NCBI GenBank assembly: GCA_019057815.1
Contig: JAHLWR010000008.1
Location: 1 to 64,000, forward strand
Reading direction: 5' to 3'
Length of the DNA: 64,000 bases
Origin: Candidatus Heimdallarchaeota archaeon
Lineage (GTDB): Archaea; Asgardarchaeota; Heimdallarchaeia; Heimdallarchaeales; Heimdallarchaeaceae
Shown: positions 54,328-63,858 of the stretch, in pieces
How positions within the stretch are numbered: the stretch's first letter is position 1
Layout of the letters: each line of letters begins with the position of its first letter
Notes under the pieces: generated by a model
The model's input: the letters and a program-made list of their open reading frames with translations, nothing else
Told to the model about the DNA's origin: nothing
The model's database searches: none
Position numbers and translations under genes: made by a program

Positions 54328-55719
54328 TCATAGAGAATTAACTTTAATTAGAAGACCAGGGTCATCTAGTACAAAAATCGTAGCTTCAGAGTTATTTTCC
54401 AATACTCGTTTTACTTCCCTTCTAAGGGCTTTGATCGGACTCTCAGAAGCTTCTTTTATTGGTACAATTCGATTGATAATCAGTTTTTGGCTGTCCATAT
54501 CTGAGATCATCATTATATTGCCATCTCCAATCTTCTTTAAAACTCGCAAAATCTCGACTGGGTTTTGATTACCTATATCAAACGTTTTTTCACTGCAGTA
54601 ATTATCTAAGACGTAATCCAAAGCTTTTTGCGTCGACATGTCTTTACATTCATCCATGATCTTTTCATAATTCTTATTTCCTATCTGTTCTGGACATGGA
54701 GATAAAACGATTATTTGTCCCTCTCCATCTTCTTTGACACCATATGATGCTGCACAAATTCCCTTACCAGTTTGATATAAGTTAATACCCCAGTTTTTCA
54801 ATCCAGTGATGATTAAATCTGCAGGTCTGGGTACTTTTACCGTTCTCATATTTATTATCTGTTCTACTGCTTCTTCATGTAGTTTTACAATATCTCCTGC
54901 ATTTAGGTAAACTATCTCTCCATCTGTTACAATGGCATCAATACCAAAAATATGAACTTGCTCTTTTACAATCTCTACAATGTTCTTTATATCTTGAATA
55001 ACAGGATTGTTTTCAACATTTCCTAGCTTGCATTCAGGAACAAATCCAAACTCTCTATGAAACATTTGCGTGTGATTGATTTTAACAGTTTTTCTACTTG
55101 CTAATCCTGGGCAAATATGTTTGATTGTACCAGCCATTCCAGCAAAATAGTGTAACTCACTATCTGTAAGTGGAATCAGCATAGAGCAACTTTGTACCCA
55201 CTTGTTCAAAAGTATAGGAGTTCCTACTGTACTTTTTCCATATTCAATCATCTCTGAATTATCACAATCATGAGAAACAATGTTATCTTTGAGCAGATCA
55301 GCCATTTTTTCTCCAATAATATTCGAATATTCCTCCTTTCTTGAAATTCTGTGAGTACCTGTTGCAATAAGAATTTTGATATCTTCCTTTCTTAAACCCA
55401 GAGAGAGTAATTTCTTGACTAGAATTGGAATTATCCTTTTAGTGTGAATGTTTGGTCTTGTACTGTCATCCACAGTTATAACAATAGGTTTTCCTCTTTG
55501 AAAAACATCTCTAACTATTGAATCGAAGGATTGATTGTAACCTAGAGGATTTTGAAATGCTTTTTCTAAAGCTTCTTCTGTTGTTCCCTCGTATTGTTTT
55601 TTTTTGGAAAAAACAGGCGATTTGATGACGGTTACTTGCTTTTCTACATATTTAGGAATGAAATTGTCGATTGTTTCTGTTCCCCAACTAATTGGAGTAG
55701 ACAAGTAATCAGAATTCAT
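54328..55719 (-). CDS. LarA-like nickel-pincer lactate racemase family protein (DUF2088)
   Basis: 463 residues from ATG 55719 (a TTG immediately before is possible). The LarA landmarks are ITVDDSTRP near 78, TGTHR near 116 (catalytic His), HYFAGMAGTIKHICPGLASR near 205 (second catalytic His and the Lys that carries the cofactor) and KINHTQMFH (nickel-ligand His). The usual G-G-R-K is G-T-I-K. LarA homologues racemise or epimerise 2-hydroxy acids with a nickel pincer nucleotide cofactor made by LarB, C and E, none of which are in the window. Substrate uncertain. Confidence 0.85.
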   Translation of the reverse strand: MNSDYLSTPISWGTETIDNFIPKYVEKQVTVIKSPVFSKKKQYEGTTEEALEKAFQNPLGYNQSFDSIVRDVFQRGKPIVITVDDSTRPNIHTKRIIPILVKKLLSLGLRKEDIKILIATGTHRISRKEEYSNIIGEKMADLLKDNIVSHDCDNSEMIEYGKSTVGTPILLNKWVQSCSMLIPLTDSELHYFAGMAGTIKHICPGLASRKTVKINHTQMFHREFGFVPECKLGNVENNPVIQDIKNIVEIVKEQVHIFGIDAIVTDGEIVYLNAGDIVKLHEEAVEQIINMRTVKVPRPADLIITGLKNWGINLYQTGKGICAASYGVKEDGEGQIIVLSPCPEQIGNKNYEKIMDECKDMSTQKALDYVLDNYCSEKTFDIGNQNPVEILRVLKKIGDGNIMMISDMDSQKLIINRIVPIKEASESPIKALRREVKRVLENNSEATIFVLDDPGLLIKVNSL

Positions 55720-55908
55720 CAAGTAGATTTATTGACTCTATTAATTAAATATTGCTCTGAATTGAATGATTTTTTCTAAATAATGTACAGCAATTTCCTT
55801 AGCTTCTATAGAGACAAATAGTAGTAAAGGTATTTTTGATTCTGATTATCAAGAAAATTTAACATATCTGGTAGAAAATCTTTAAATTAGAATAATGCAA
55901 GTGTTTCT

Positions 55909-56325
55909 GTGAAACAGTTTTCTGAAAAACAATACAATATTTTACTTATTATAATAGCTGCAATAATTGTCGTAGTAGGAAATGTTGTAACCTTTTGGAT
56001 ATTTATCTCAATAGGAACATCAGATTATGTTGTATATTTGGGATGCTTTTTATCAGCGTTTGTTGCAGGTATAGTAGTATCACTTCTATATAAAGGCAAG
56101 TTATTCACTAAATGGATTATTCTAAGTACGATTCTTATTTTAGTTGTTCTATTCCTTATTATGATAATATTTGCGTTTTCCGTAGATGACCAACCCATAT
56201 ATTTCTTAAAAGATTCAATCGATATTTTCGGGTTTATTTTTGCAATTGATGCCTTGATTTATAGTTCAACATTTTTCGCAACATACTATTTAAAGCATAT
56301 AATCATCAAAAAACTAAATGAGTAA
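55909..56325 (+). CDS. Small four-TM membrane protein
   Basis: 138 residues, start GTG 55909. Four hydrophobic helices at about 10-33, 40-60, 67-90 and 103-128 with short loops and a basic C-terminus (KHIIIKKLNE). No recognised family, no signature residues. A tail-to-tail neighbour lies 50 bases downstream. Function unknown. Confidence 0.55.
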   Translation: MKQFSEKQYNILLIIIAAIIVVVGNVVTFWIFISIGTSDYVVYLGCFLSAFVAGIVVSLLYKGKLFTKWIILSTILILVVLFLIMIIFAFSVDDQPIYFLKDSIDIFGFIFAIDALIYSSTFFATYYLKHIIIKKLNE

Positions 56326-56374
56326 TGTATATTATTTTCATGGACAAATTTAGATTAAATCAACAAAAAGGAAA

Positions 56375-57040
56375 CTATTTTTTACCTTTCCTATAACCTC
56401 TAACTAAAAATATGCAAAATAATGAAAATATTGCCAAGGGATAATTGAAGGGTAGAGAACTTTTACTAGTGTAGATAGTCACAGTGTTAAAAGAGATATC
56501 CATATTTGGAAAACCTATATAAGTAATTTTAATCTCATTTTCAGTTATTTCTATGAGTGATTTACTATGTTCTATACCTGCTACATTACCATAAACCCAA
56601 ATCTTGTACCTCCCTTCTGGAAGCTTGGTCAGATTCTGTTGATTAATTCCAAGCAGGAAATTAGTCGTTCCATTTGTTATTCCAGATTCTATGGTGACAT
56701 CTCTCTCCGCAGGTAACTCATAATACGATAATGGTACTATTTGCAATGATGAATTGTCAAAATCTGCAGACATATTTCCCAAGAAGTGACGAAGCCAACA
56801 ATGGAATGTAATGACAATATCACTTGAGTTAGGATTTAATTTTTTAAAACCAATATCAAACCAAAAATACGAGTAACTAGAATTTGAATCAACATAATAA
56901 TAAGGACACCAAGAGACATCGGTAACTTTTGTGTAAACAAGACTATTATTTTCAAAGTTAGCTGGAACTTCTAGACTTAAGGATACTAAAAGACTTAAAA
57001 TAATAACACAAACAAATGTTTTCTTGAAATAGAAATCCAT
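56375..57040 (-). CDS. Secreted, C-terminally anchored hypothetical protein
   Basis: 221 residues. Signal peptide at 7-25 (TFVCVIILSLLVSLSLEVPA), an ectodomain of about 165 residues rich in beta-type patterns and N-x-S/T sites (GITNGTTNFLLGINQQNLT), and a C-terminal anchor LAIFSLFCIFLVRGYRKGKK. Likely a small surface glycoprotein. No family recognised. Confidence 0.6.
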   Translation of the reverse strand: MDFYFKKTFVCVIILSLLVSLSLEVPANFENNSLVYTKVTDVSWCPYYYVDSNSSYSYFWFDIGFKKLNPNSSDIVITFHCWLRHFLGNMSADFDNSSLQIVPLSYYELPAERDVTIESGITNGTTNFLLGINQQNLTKLPEGRYKIWVYGNVAGIEHSKSLIEITENEIKITYIGFPNMDISFNTVTIYTSKSSLPFNYPLAIFSLFCIFLVRGYRKGKK

Positions 57041-57188
57041 TTGACTTAGAATAATTTAAACATTAATAAAATTTACTTCAAAAGATATAGTCGTTATGTA
57101 CAAATCATTTACATACACATCAATGTAATCTAAGTTAGATACATCTTTTGCATAGATTTATTAACGTTCGAGAATCCTAATTTGACAT

Positions 57189-59548
57189 ATGTGGGACAGA
57201 TTCAGTAAACCAAGATTTACCAAACATGCAATCATCATATTTCTTGTGATATTTTTTACTCCTTCTCTTATAATCCCCACCAATGTAGTCACTAATAATC
57301 CTTCGACAAATGAAATAATATTAAATCTAACTAAAACAATCAATCTAGAATTATCTACACCTACGGAACTAGAAAGTTTCTTAGATTCTATAATCCCCGA
57401 ACAGCTGACAAACTATTCCATAGCTGGTGCTACTTTTTCTATGGTTAAAGATGGTTCCATATTTTTTGAGAAAGGATATGGTTATGCTAATTCTGTATAT
57501 AAGTCTCCAGTTGTAGCAAATGAGACTCTTTTCAGGATTGGCTCAATTTCGAAGACATTTACTTCGATTGCAGTTTTACAATTAGTAGAAAAGGGATTAC
57601 TAGATTTAGATACAGATATCAATAGCTATCTTTCTGCATTCAAAATACCGGAAACGTATGAAGAATCTATAACTCTTAGACATTTACTAACTCATACAGC
57701 TGGTTTTGAAAGAGCGGTTTTTACAGTAATTCATGCTTATGGTCATTTAATTGAACCTTTAGAAGATTTATTAGCAGAAGGCATGCCAGATAGAGTCTGA
57801 CTACCTGGTGTAATTTCATCATACTCCAACTACGCACGTTATGATACTTGGTTAAAATTGCCAGAGGCTTTCTAACCGTCGTTTGAAGGGGGTTTCACCC
57901 TTGACCCCTCACGTGCGTTGAGGGGTAGTCACGAAGACTTTTCCATTATAGTTAGTGTATCATCACCACGGAGCTAGCTAGGCTCCCTATTTCATAGATA
58001 GTTAACTGAGGGACAACCACTTGTGTAGTTGCGAAACAGAAAAGTGACGATGATCACACTCTCTCTATCTCTGTATTTTTAGATTCATATATAAACCCGT
58101 AGAAAAAAAAGATTTCATTTTTACTCTTCTTCTACATCGTCATTTATGTAGTTAGAACGCGATGGCAGATTTAGCCAACTTTTCTGCACTCAGTGGACGA
58201 CGGTTTCGCTTTAGCAGGTTATATCGTGCAAGAAGTTTCAGGGAAAGATTTTGAACAATACGTGAGTGATGAAATACTAGCTCCTTTAGGAATGAATTCA
58301 AGCACTTTTTTACAACCTCTCCCAAGCAACCTCAATTCGCAAATGTCTTATGGTCATGATGAAAATAATGTTCCAGGTTTTTTTGAATATATCAGCATCC
58401 CCCCTGCTGGATCAGCTAGCTCTACAGCTTCAGATATGGCTAAATTTATGATTACATTATTAAACAATTGTAGTTATAATGGGAACAAAATCCTGGAGAA
58501 CACTTCAGTAGAAATGATGTTAAGTAACCAATTTCTAACTCATGAAAATCTTGCAGGGATTGGTTTAGGTGTTTATGAATTTGATGTGAGTAATCAACGA
58601 ATAATGGGACATGGTGGTGACACTCACTTCTTTCACAGTCGTATGATGCTGTTTCCTGAACTTAACATAGGTATTTTTGCTTCTTACAATAGTGTAGGTG
58701 GATCTATAGCTAGAACTGAACTTTTTAATGAATTTATAGAAGAATATTATCCTTTTTCCAAAGTGGACATAGAACCACTACAAGGATACAAAGGAAGATC
58801 TCGTAGGTTCACTGGGTTTTATGTCTCATCTAGAAGAATCTATTCCGATAAACCCACAGTTGCTGAAAGAGATTATATTGATGAGAGTTTTACTATAACC
58901 ACAAAAAATGGACATCTAATCTATAATGGCTTTCCTGATTTAGAATTTGTAGAAATTGAGCCAAATTACTTTGTGGAATCTACAGGTGAGTATTATCTTG
59001 AAATTGCTTTTATACAAGATAATAAAGGAAGAATAACCCATTTCTACACTAATTTCATAGGATCTCATTATGCTTTTGAAAAAGCTCATTCGCTCTATTT
59101 CGGATCTGAACTTCAATCAGGATTCATAGCTTCAGTTTTAGCATTAACTTTTATTTCATTAGCCTATTGGGGAATTAAAGGTTTAATTGGAGTTTTCAAG
59201 AAGAAAGAGAAAAATCCAAAAATCCAGAAGATAGCGAGATGGAGTTTTCTAGTTAATTTCATTCTTGCTGCAGTAATAGCTATAATGACTACTTTAAAAA
59301 TAAATAAAGATATTCTGCTTGAAATTGATACTGTCGAAGTTTTCAATGGACTACTTGTTTTTCCATTTTTGTATCTTTTAACTGTAATGGTTCTAATAGT
59401 TTTTACATGGTTTGCATGGACTGGAGTGAAAAACATAGAAGAAAAACCTTACTGGAAATTATCTGGGAGAATACACTACTCAATTCTTGTTCTACTCTCC
59501 ATTATTATGATTGGCATATTTGCATCGTGGCATTTCTATTTATTTTAA
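57189..59548 (+). pseudogene. Beta-lactamase-family serine hydrolase with C-terminal membrane domain, interrupted
   Basis: The first part (57189-57833) encodes a signal peptide (about 13-35), the catalytic S-x-x-K in RIGSISKTFTSIAVLQ, and runs to YSNY, the second catalytic motif. The last part (58202-59548) continues exactly with GFALAGYIVQEVSG, then GHGGDTHFFHS and four TM helices. An in-frame TGA at 57798-57800 (PDRV-stop-LPG, where an Arg or similar codon is expected) and a 368-base insertion at 57834-58201 break it. Removing the insertion restores the frame precisely. Inactive unless the stop is suppressed and the insertion removed from RNA. A paralogue without these lesions is at 30961-32697. 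Confidence 0.85.
57834..58201. mobile_element. 368-base structured insertion inside the serine hydrolase gene
   Basis: The boundaries follow from the protein: TAC (57831-57833) and GGT (58202) join to give the expected Y-S-N-Y-G-F. The insert is more G+C-rich than the gene and has strong stems: AAGGG/CCCTT near 57885-57902, CCCCTCA/TGAGGGG near 57905-57925, GGAGC/GCTCC near 57970-57986. There is no reading frame of note and no clear terminal repeat. A 3-base duplication ACG (57832-57834 and 58200-58202) is compatible with the ends. Part of it (GAAGA ... TATA ... CCACGGA, about 57933-57972) recurs in the same order in the element at 9303-9627. Transposed element, degenerate intron or other RNA element. 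Confidence 0.65.
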
Positions 59549-59550
59549 GG

Positions 59551-59718
59551 AGAAAGATTATAGAAGCAATGAATGATCAACATTTTTCTGCAAGAGAGAA
59601 AGCAGCTAAAGGGTTAGGGAAGATAGGAGATAAACGAGTATTGAACCATTAATAAAGGAATTACTAGGTGAACAACGTACTGATAATAATATGAAGAAAA
59701 CAGTTGCTAGTTCTTGAA
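59551..59718 (+). pseudogene. HEAT/PBS-lyase repeat remnant
   Basis: Immediately after the serine hydrolase, AMNDQHFSAREKAAKGLG then KIGDKRVL runs into a one-base frameshift and continues PLIKELLGEQRTDNN in another frame before a stop. The pattern R-x-x-A-A-x-x-L-G-x-I-G-D-x-R-x-x-x-P-L-I is the PBS-lyase HEAT repeat. Only about 1.5 repeats are left and no start context is evident. Confidence 0.5.
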
Positions 59719-60033
59719 CATCTAATTGTTCATCCAATATTTGAGTTTGAATTTGTATTTTATCCATATGTTTAATTCTATTTTCTGAATATTCAATTAT
59801 TTTGATGAAATTAGCATAAATTAATGAATTCATGGTTATCTTAGAAATCGTCTAGAAGAAGTTATTAGTACTCAGATTAGAACCAATATTGCTCATTTTC
59901 TATAGGTGTTAGTTTGCTTCATTCTTTCAAAAACATAGTCACAGTCACATTCCATTTAATCATAGCTAACTAACACCTCTTAATTCGAAGATTGAATTAA
60001 TGCTTCTGAGATCCTTTTCCTATGTACATTTAT
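59719..60033. other. Intergenic region with an 11-bp inverted repeat
   Basis: 315 bases between the HEAT remnant and the defence operon. AGGTGTTAGTT (59904-59914) and AACTAACACCT (59968-59978) are perfect inverted repeats with 53 bases between them. They could be the ends of a small element or a 3' structure of the minus-strand operon that ends at 60034. A minus-strand open frame (59606-59833) overlaps the HEAT remnant and is not supported. Confidence 0.4.
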
Positions 60034-60921
60034 TTAGTTTGACAAGATTCTATAATTTCCACTATTTGACTCCCATGTTTTAATGGAATTGTACAAATTA
60101 GTTTGTTTAAAATATTGGATCTCATATGCTAGTCTTAAATATGCAATTAAATCATCATTTTCTAACTTCGTATAGTGAACATTTCTTTTTACTCTAAATA
60201 TGTGTTTACCGAAAATTTCATGATAGCCTATAAGAAGTATTTCAATTAAATCATGTCCATTACAGACATCCCAGGGATCAGATATTTGTTTCTCAGATTT
60301 CTGAATTTCCGAACAGATTTGTGAGTAAGATACTTGAATATTAGTAGAATTTGAAATCACAGAGCTTACCAAATCTTGAATTTTGATTTCAAGCGTTTTT
60401 TTGCTGATAAACTTGCGGAATTTCAATCCTTGAATCTTTAAGAACCAAGCTTTTTTTATTGATAAATATCGAATGTATCCAACGTATCTCGCTGAATTAG
60501 TTATAATTTCTCTAATATTTCTTGTCCCCAAAAATTTTTGAAGTTTAGTTCTATCAGTTTTTTCTGTTAATAATTTTTCAAGAGCGGGTGATTTTAACAT
60601 AAGGGATTCAAAGTCGCAAGTATCTGTTCTTAGAAGATTAGCGCTATTAAATGTAAAACCTAGTAAATAATCTAAATCAGCATCAACTATTGCTAAAGTA
60701 CCTTTAAAATCCCTTTTTCCGAGAATTCTGGTTGTTTTTATTACATTATCTTTACCCCTAATAGATTCAACGTTACATAATGTTGAATCTATGAATTTTT
60801 CAAAAAACCGATAGTCTGTATCACCTTCAACTATTAAGAAACTTCCTTTGAAAGAAGATCTTAACATCATGATTTTATTAGCTAGGATGCTTGGAGAGCT
60901 ATTCATTGCAGGATGTGTCAT
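60034..60921 (-). CDS. DUF4435 (TOPRIM-like) protein, AriB-like
   Basis: 295 residues. The N-terminal domain has the TOPRIM-type acidic set FLIVEGDTDYRFFEKF near 29-44 and GTLAIVDADLDYLLGF near 79-94, and the GKDNV segment typical of DUF4435. AriB, the effector of the PARIS anti-phage system, is a DUF4435 protein that cleaves tRNA once released by the ATPase AriA; that role here is inference from family and context. The C-terminal half is helical and unassigned. Its ATG at 60921 overlaps the end of the ATPase gene by 23 bases, so the two are co-translated. Last gene of the defence operon. Confidence 0.75.
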   Translation of the reverse strand: MTHPAMNSSPSILANKIMMLRSSFKGSFLIVEGDTDYRFFEKFIDSTLCNVESIRGKDNVIKTTRILGKRDFKGTLAIVDADLDYLLGFTFNSANLLRTDTCDFESLMLKSPALEKLLTEKTDRTKLQKFLGTRNIREIITNSARYVGYIRYLSIKKAWFLKIQGLKFRKFISKKTLEIKIQDLVSSVISNSTNIQVSYSQICSEIQKSEKQISDPWDVCNGHDLIEILLIGYHEIFGKHIFRVKRNVHYTKLENDDLIAYLRLAYEIQYFKQTNLYNSIKTWESNSGNYRILSN

Positions 60922-62284
60922 CAGGACCCTCCAAACACACAGTTAAATCCCATTTATCATTGATAATCTGAGGGGAATGAGTAGCTATAAGAAATTCCAT
61001 GTTATTAACTTCAGATATTTTAAAAAGATTATCTAGAAAATCTTGTTGCCAAGCAACATGAAGAGATAATTCTGGTTCATCAATAAGAATTAAAGAATCA
61101 GGTTTTGTCTCAAATAGAAGTTCATAGAAAACAACAAGCATATGTTTTTCACCTGAGGAGATATCTGATACATCAAGTTTCATATCTTCGTTTGTTGTAA
61201 GAATAAAACCTTCATTCTTATCAATTTTCAGTTTTTTGTATTTAAATCGCTTATTTATTATTTCAGTAAGCAATCCTATTCGGTTATATAATTCATCAAA
61301 GATTCCTAATTTCCGTTCTGTATCTTCTATATGCAATAAAAGTACATATTTTATTCGGTCATCGGTTGAGATTTCTCCTGATTTAATAGGTACAAGTTGA
61401 TGTTCTTGCTCTGCATCTAATATCCCCACATTTATTAGATTCAATCTCTGTTTTTCAAGTGCAGACATCTTGCTTACTAAACTTTCAATATCAATCTCAT
61501 TTCTTTCTCCCTTTTCCAAATAATCTATGAGTCTTCTAGGATATGTTCTGTCTAATGATTCAAATATCGTTGTGGATTCACTTCTCAAGTTTTTAATTTT
61601 TTGTGCAACTTCATTTGAATAATTCACCACTGCTTCTGATATCTTTTCTTCCGAATCTTCATCATCAAGTGTAAAAGATATTAATCTTTGTGTTTGAATA
61701 AATCTAACAGATATCTCTGATGTTAGCTCATGAAACCATTTAATCTCATCAGGTTTTGTTCTATCAAAAAAGAAATCTCTATCAGGTTGAATGCGACCGT
61801 AGCGACCATAATGTCTTTTACTTGATAAATCCCGTCTTCTTCTTATATAATCTCGTCTTCTACTGTATTCTATATGTTTAAAAGTTTCATATGTTAGAAA
61901 TTTTCCATAAAGATCTAGTAGTCTATCTTGTGCGTCTAATCTCTCAATTTTTCCATCAACACAGTAGTATGAACCCAAAACTCCTTTCGCAGAATTAGTA
62001 CCAGTTAATTCTATTTCAATAGCATCTAAATTTTTCTTTTTTTTAATTGTTTTTTTTGTAAAAATTAATTTGTTATCCTCAGAAAATTCAAGTGTTATCG
62101 TTTTAAAAGGGATGAAAACAAGTTCTTCATAGTTCTTATTAAAAATACTATCTAAAATTTTTAGAATTGTTGTTTTTCCATATCCATTTAATCCGTGAAT
62201 AATAGTAATTTTATCTTTCATTTCAATTTTATGATTGAAATAACCAAACAAACTATCAATATGAATACTTTTAATTCGCATCAT
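60899..62284 (-). CDS. ABC/AAA-type ATPase, AriA-like
   Basis: 461 residues from ATG 62284. Walker A HGLNGYGKTTILKIL near 30, an ABC-type signature VSSGEKHMLVVF near 378, Walker B DSLILIDEPELSLHVAWQQ near 400 and switch ATHSPQIIND near 432. Between them lies a helical insertion (about 90-370) with a basic patch RRRDYIRRRRDLSSKRHYGR near 150. This is the RecF/AAA_15/AAA_21 class used in PARIS, Septu and OLD systems. Pairing with a downstream DUF4435 gene in 23-base overlap specifically matches AriA-AriB. It follows the Argonaute gene by 86 bases on the same strand. Confidence 0.8.
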   Translation of the reverse strand: MMRIKSIHIDSLFGYFNHKIEMKDKITIIHGLNGYGKTTILKILDSIFNKNYEELVFIPFKTITLEFSEDNKLIFTKKTIKKKKNLDAIEIELTGTNSAKGVLGSYYCVDGKIERLDAQDRLLDLYGKFLTYETFKHIEYSRRRDYIRRRRDLSSKRHYGRYGRIQPDRDFFFDRTKPDEIKWFHELTSEISVRFIQTQRLISFTLDDEDSEEKISEAVVNYSNEVAQKIKNLRSESTTIFESLDRTYPRRLIDYLEKGERNEIDIESLVSKMSALEKQRLNLINVGILDAEQEHQLVPIKSGEISTDDRIKYVLLLHIEDTERKLGIFDELYNRIGLLTEIINKRFKYKKLKIDKNEGFILTTNEDMKLDVSDISSGEKHMLVVFYELLFETKPDSLILIDEPELSLHVAWQQDFLDNLFKISEVNNMEFLIATHSPQIINDKWDLTVCLEGPDDTSCNE

Positions 62285-62370
62285 TAATAGTAAACTCAAA
62301 ATTAGCCTTGATAAACTTTATTACATTAATTGAACTAATCCACATTATTTTCAGTTTGATGTATTTTAAG

Positions 62371-63858
62371 TTACATATAAAATCTATAATGAGGATCAAT
62401 TTCTATTTCTTTGCTTCTAGCTTCTGACATGATTTTTCCAACTCGTCTAGACAATAGTAAAGTAACTGGCATATAGGAATTGAATTTTATATTGTTCCAA
62501 TCTAAACGTGATAAAGAGATAATTTCTTCTGCTATTTTATTAAGAGGTGTATCAAAAGAATATCTAGTAATTTCTACAGGAACAGGGATTCTAGGACCCG
62601 GGTATGTTCCCAAAGCAGGGATAAAACCAGTTAAATATAGAAAACTCTTATCTTCTTTTGAATCAGGTTCTATATGGGTACCCCTAAGAACAGGATATAA
62701 ACCATTTCTACAGAAACGTATGGTGGAATAATTATTTAACGTAATCATATCTACAATTTTGACATTTGCTTTATTTGAATAAAAACCCTCAATCTCTTCA
62801 CTATTGAAGTGTGAACTTTTGTGAATAACAATTCTCAGAGGATAAGTTTTCTTTAAACTACAATAGAAATCTAAAACATAATTCATTAAATTTAAGGCGT
62901 ATTCTTTTGATAACCTTGGATTTCTATCTTTTTTTGATGATTTCCATTCGAAAGGCTCTCCCCTTAGAATGAAACTTTCGCCTGTACTTAAGAAAACCTG
63001 TGCAATACTTGCTTGAAGAGATTGTTTTTCTTCACTAAAATCTCTAAAGAAACTAATCCCAATGTAGCATACATTGTCATCCAACTTAGTAAGTTTCCAT
63101 GGTGTTCCAAATGCTTTATAATAAACAGCAACAGCGACATTCCAAGCAAATGTGGCTGGATCTTCAGTAGGATATTCTGTTCTTTCCTTATCTGAAATTA
63201 TTTTATCCAATATAGATTCTATGGTATGAATCAAAAATAATTGTGTAGGAATTTTATATTTCATTCCTATTACCTTAATAATATTGTGAAAGTCAATATC
63301 TCCTTCAGCTTTGGATATACTTACGCTATCTGTTTTGTCAGCAAATTTAATTTTAATATCTTTAATATACTTGCGAGAGTACATATCAGTTATTTCTCTT
63401 GGAATTGAAATAAATATTATATCTGGGCGTGATTCTGCCTCCAAAATCAGTTTTATTTTATTCTCAAATAAATTAATTAAGGATACTCGTTGATCTTCTT
63501 TTCTGCTTATTTTTGTTAATGTTGTAATTTCCTCTGTAAAAATAAGTTGTTCCCAACTAACATCCGTTATTAATGAGAATAGTAGAGGTGATTTTTTACC
63601 CAAACCTGGAAAACCTAAGTTCCCATATGTTGATTTGTCAACTGGTTCAAGGGGATTAGACAATTCTCTTACAAGAGTTTTACATTTTTCTAAAGACTCT
63701 GCTGTTCCAACCACACCATAATTAATTTGTCTGTGATCGACATCTGCATTTAAGTAAGGTCCAACTGGTCCTCCTTTAAGAAGACCTATTCTTGGGTCTA
63801 ATGCAACAATGTTGTTCCCAAAATAAAGTTTAGATTCTTCTATTAAACTGGTTTTCAT
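62371..63858 (-). CDS. Short prokaryotic Argonaute (MID-PIWI)
   Basis: 495 residues from ATG 63858, preceded by GGAGG (63865-63869, 6 bases); an upstream ATG at 63897 lies before that site. The start has DPRIGLLKGGPVGPY and YGVVGTAESLEK, as in short pAgo proteins. The MID region follows (PDIIFISIPREI near 150). The PIWI domain begins about 240: AWNVAVAVYYKAFGTPWKL, then CYIGISFFRDF, where the first catalytic Asp is Ser, RIVIHKSSHFNSEEIEG, and a C-terminal HYRFYM. Catalytic residues are missing, as in other short pAgo, which act as guide-directed sensors for an associated effector. The upstream gene overlaps its start, so they are translationally coupled. Confidence 0.8.
   Translation of the reverse strand: MKTSLIEESKLYFGNNIVALDPRIGLLKGGPVGPYLNADVDHRQINYGVVGTAESLEKCKTLVRELSNPLEPVDKSTYGNLGFPGLGKKSPLLFSLITDVSWEQLIFTEEITTLTKISRKEDQRVSLINLFENKIKLILEAESRPDIIFISIPREITDMYSRKYIKDIKIKFADKTDSVSISKAEGDIDFHNIIKVIGMKYKIPTQLFLIHTIESILDKIISDKERTEYPTEDPATFAWNVAVAVYYKAFGTPWKLTKLDDNVCYIGISFFRDFSEEKQSLQASIAQVFLSTGESFILRGEPFEWKSSKKDRNPRLSKEYALNLMNYVLDFYCSLKKTYPLRIVIHKSSHFNSEEIEGFYSNKANVKIVDMITLNNYSTIRFCRNGLYPVLRGTHIEPDSKEDKSFLYLTGFIPALGTYPGPRIPVPVEITRYSFDTPLNKIAEEIISLSRLDWNNIKFNSYMPVTLLLSRRVGKIMSEARSKEIEIDPHYRFYM

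Noticed and set aside
57095-57102. Solo TGTACAAA words near 57095 and 60020 as further element ends
   Set aside because: Single short matches without an inverted partner are expected by chance in AT-rich sequence.
57164-57177. GTTCGAGAATCC, resembling a tRNA T-loop
   Set aside because: No T-stem, anticodon arm or acceptor stem can be formed with the AT-rich sequence before it. No other tRNA candidate was found.
57834-58201. Group II intron reading of the insertion
   Set aside because: I looked for a GTGYG start, a domain V hairpin with AGC triad and a bulged A near the 3' end and could not place them convincingly. Left as an unclassified structured insertion.
59606-59833. 75-codon minus-strand open frame
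   Set aside because: It overlaps the HEAT remnant on the other strand, its C-terminal third is the antisense of recognisable repeat sequence, and there is no ribosome site or family match. The first 45 codons might be a gene fragment, but evidence is too thin.
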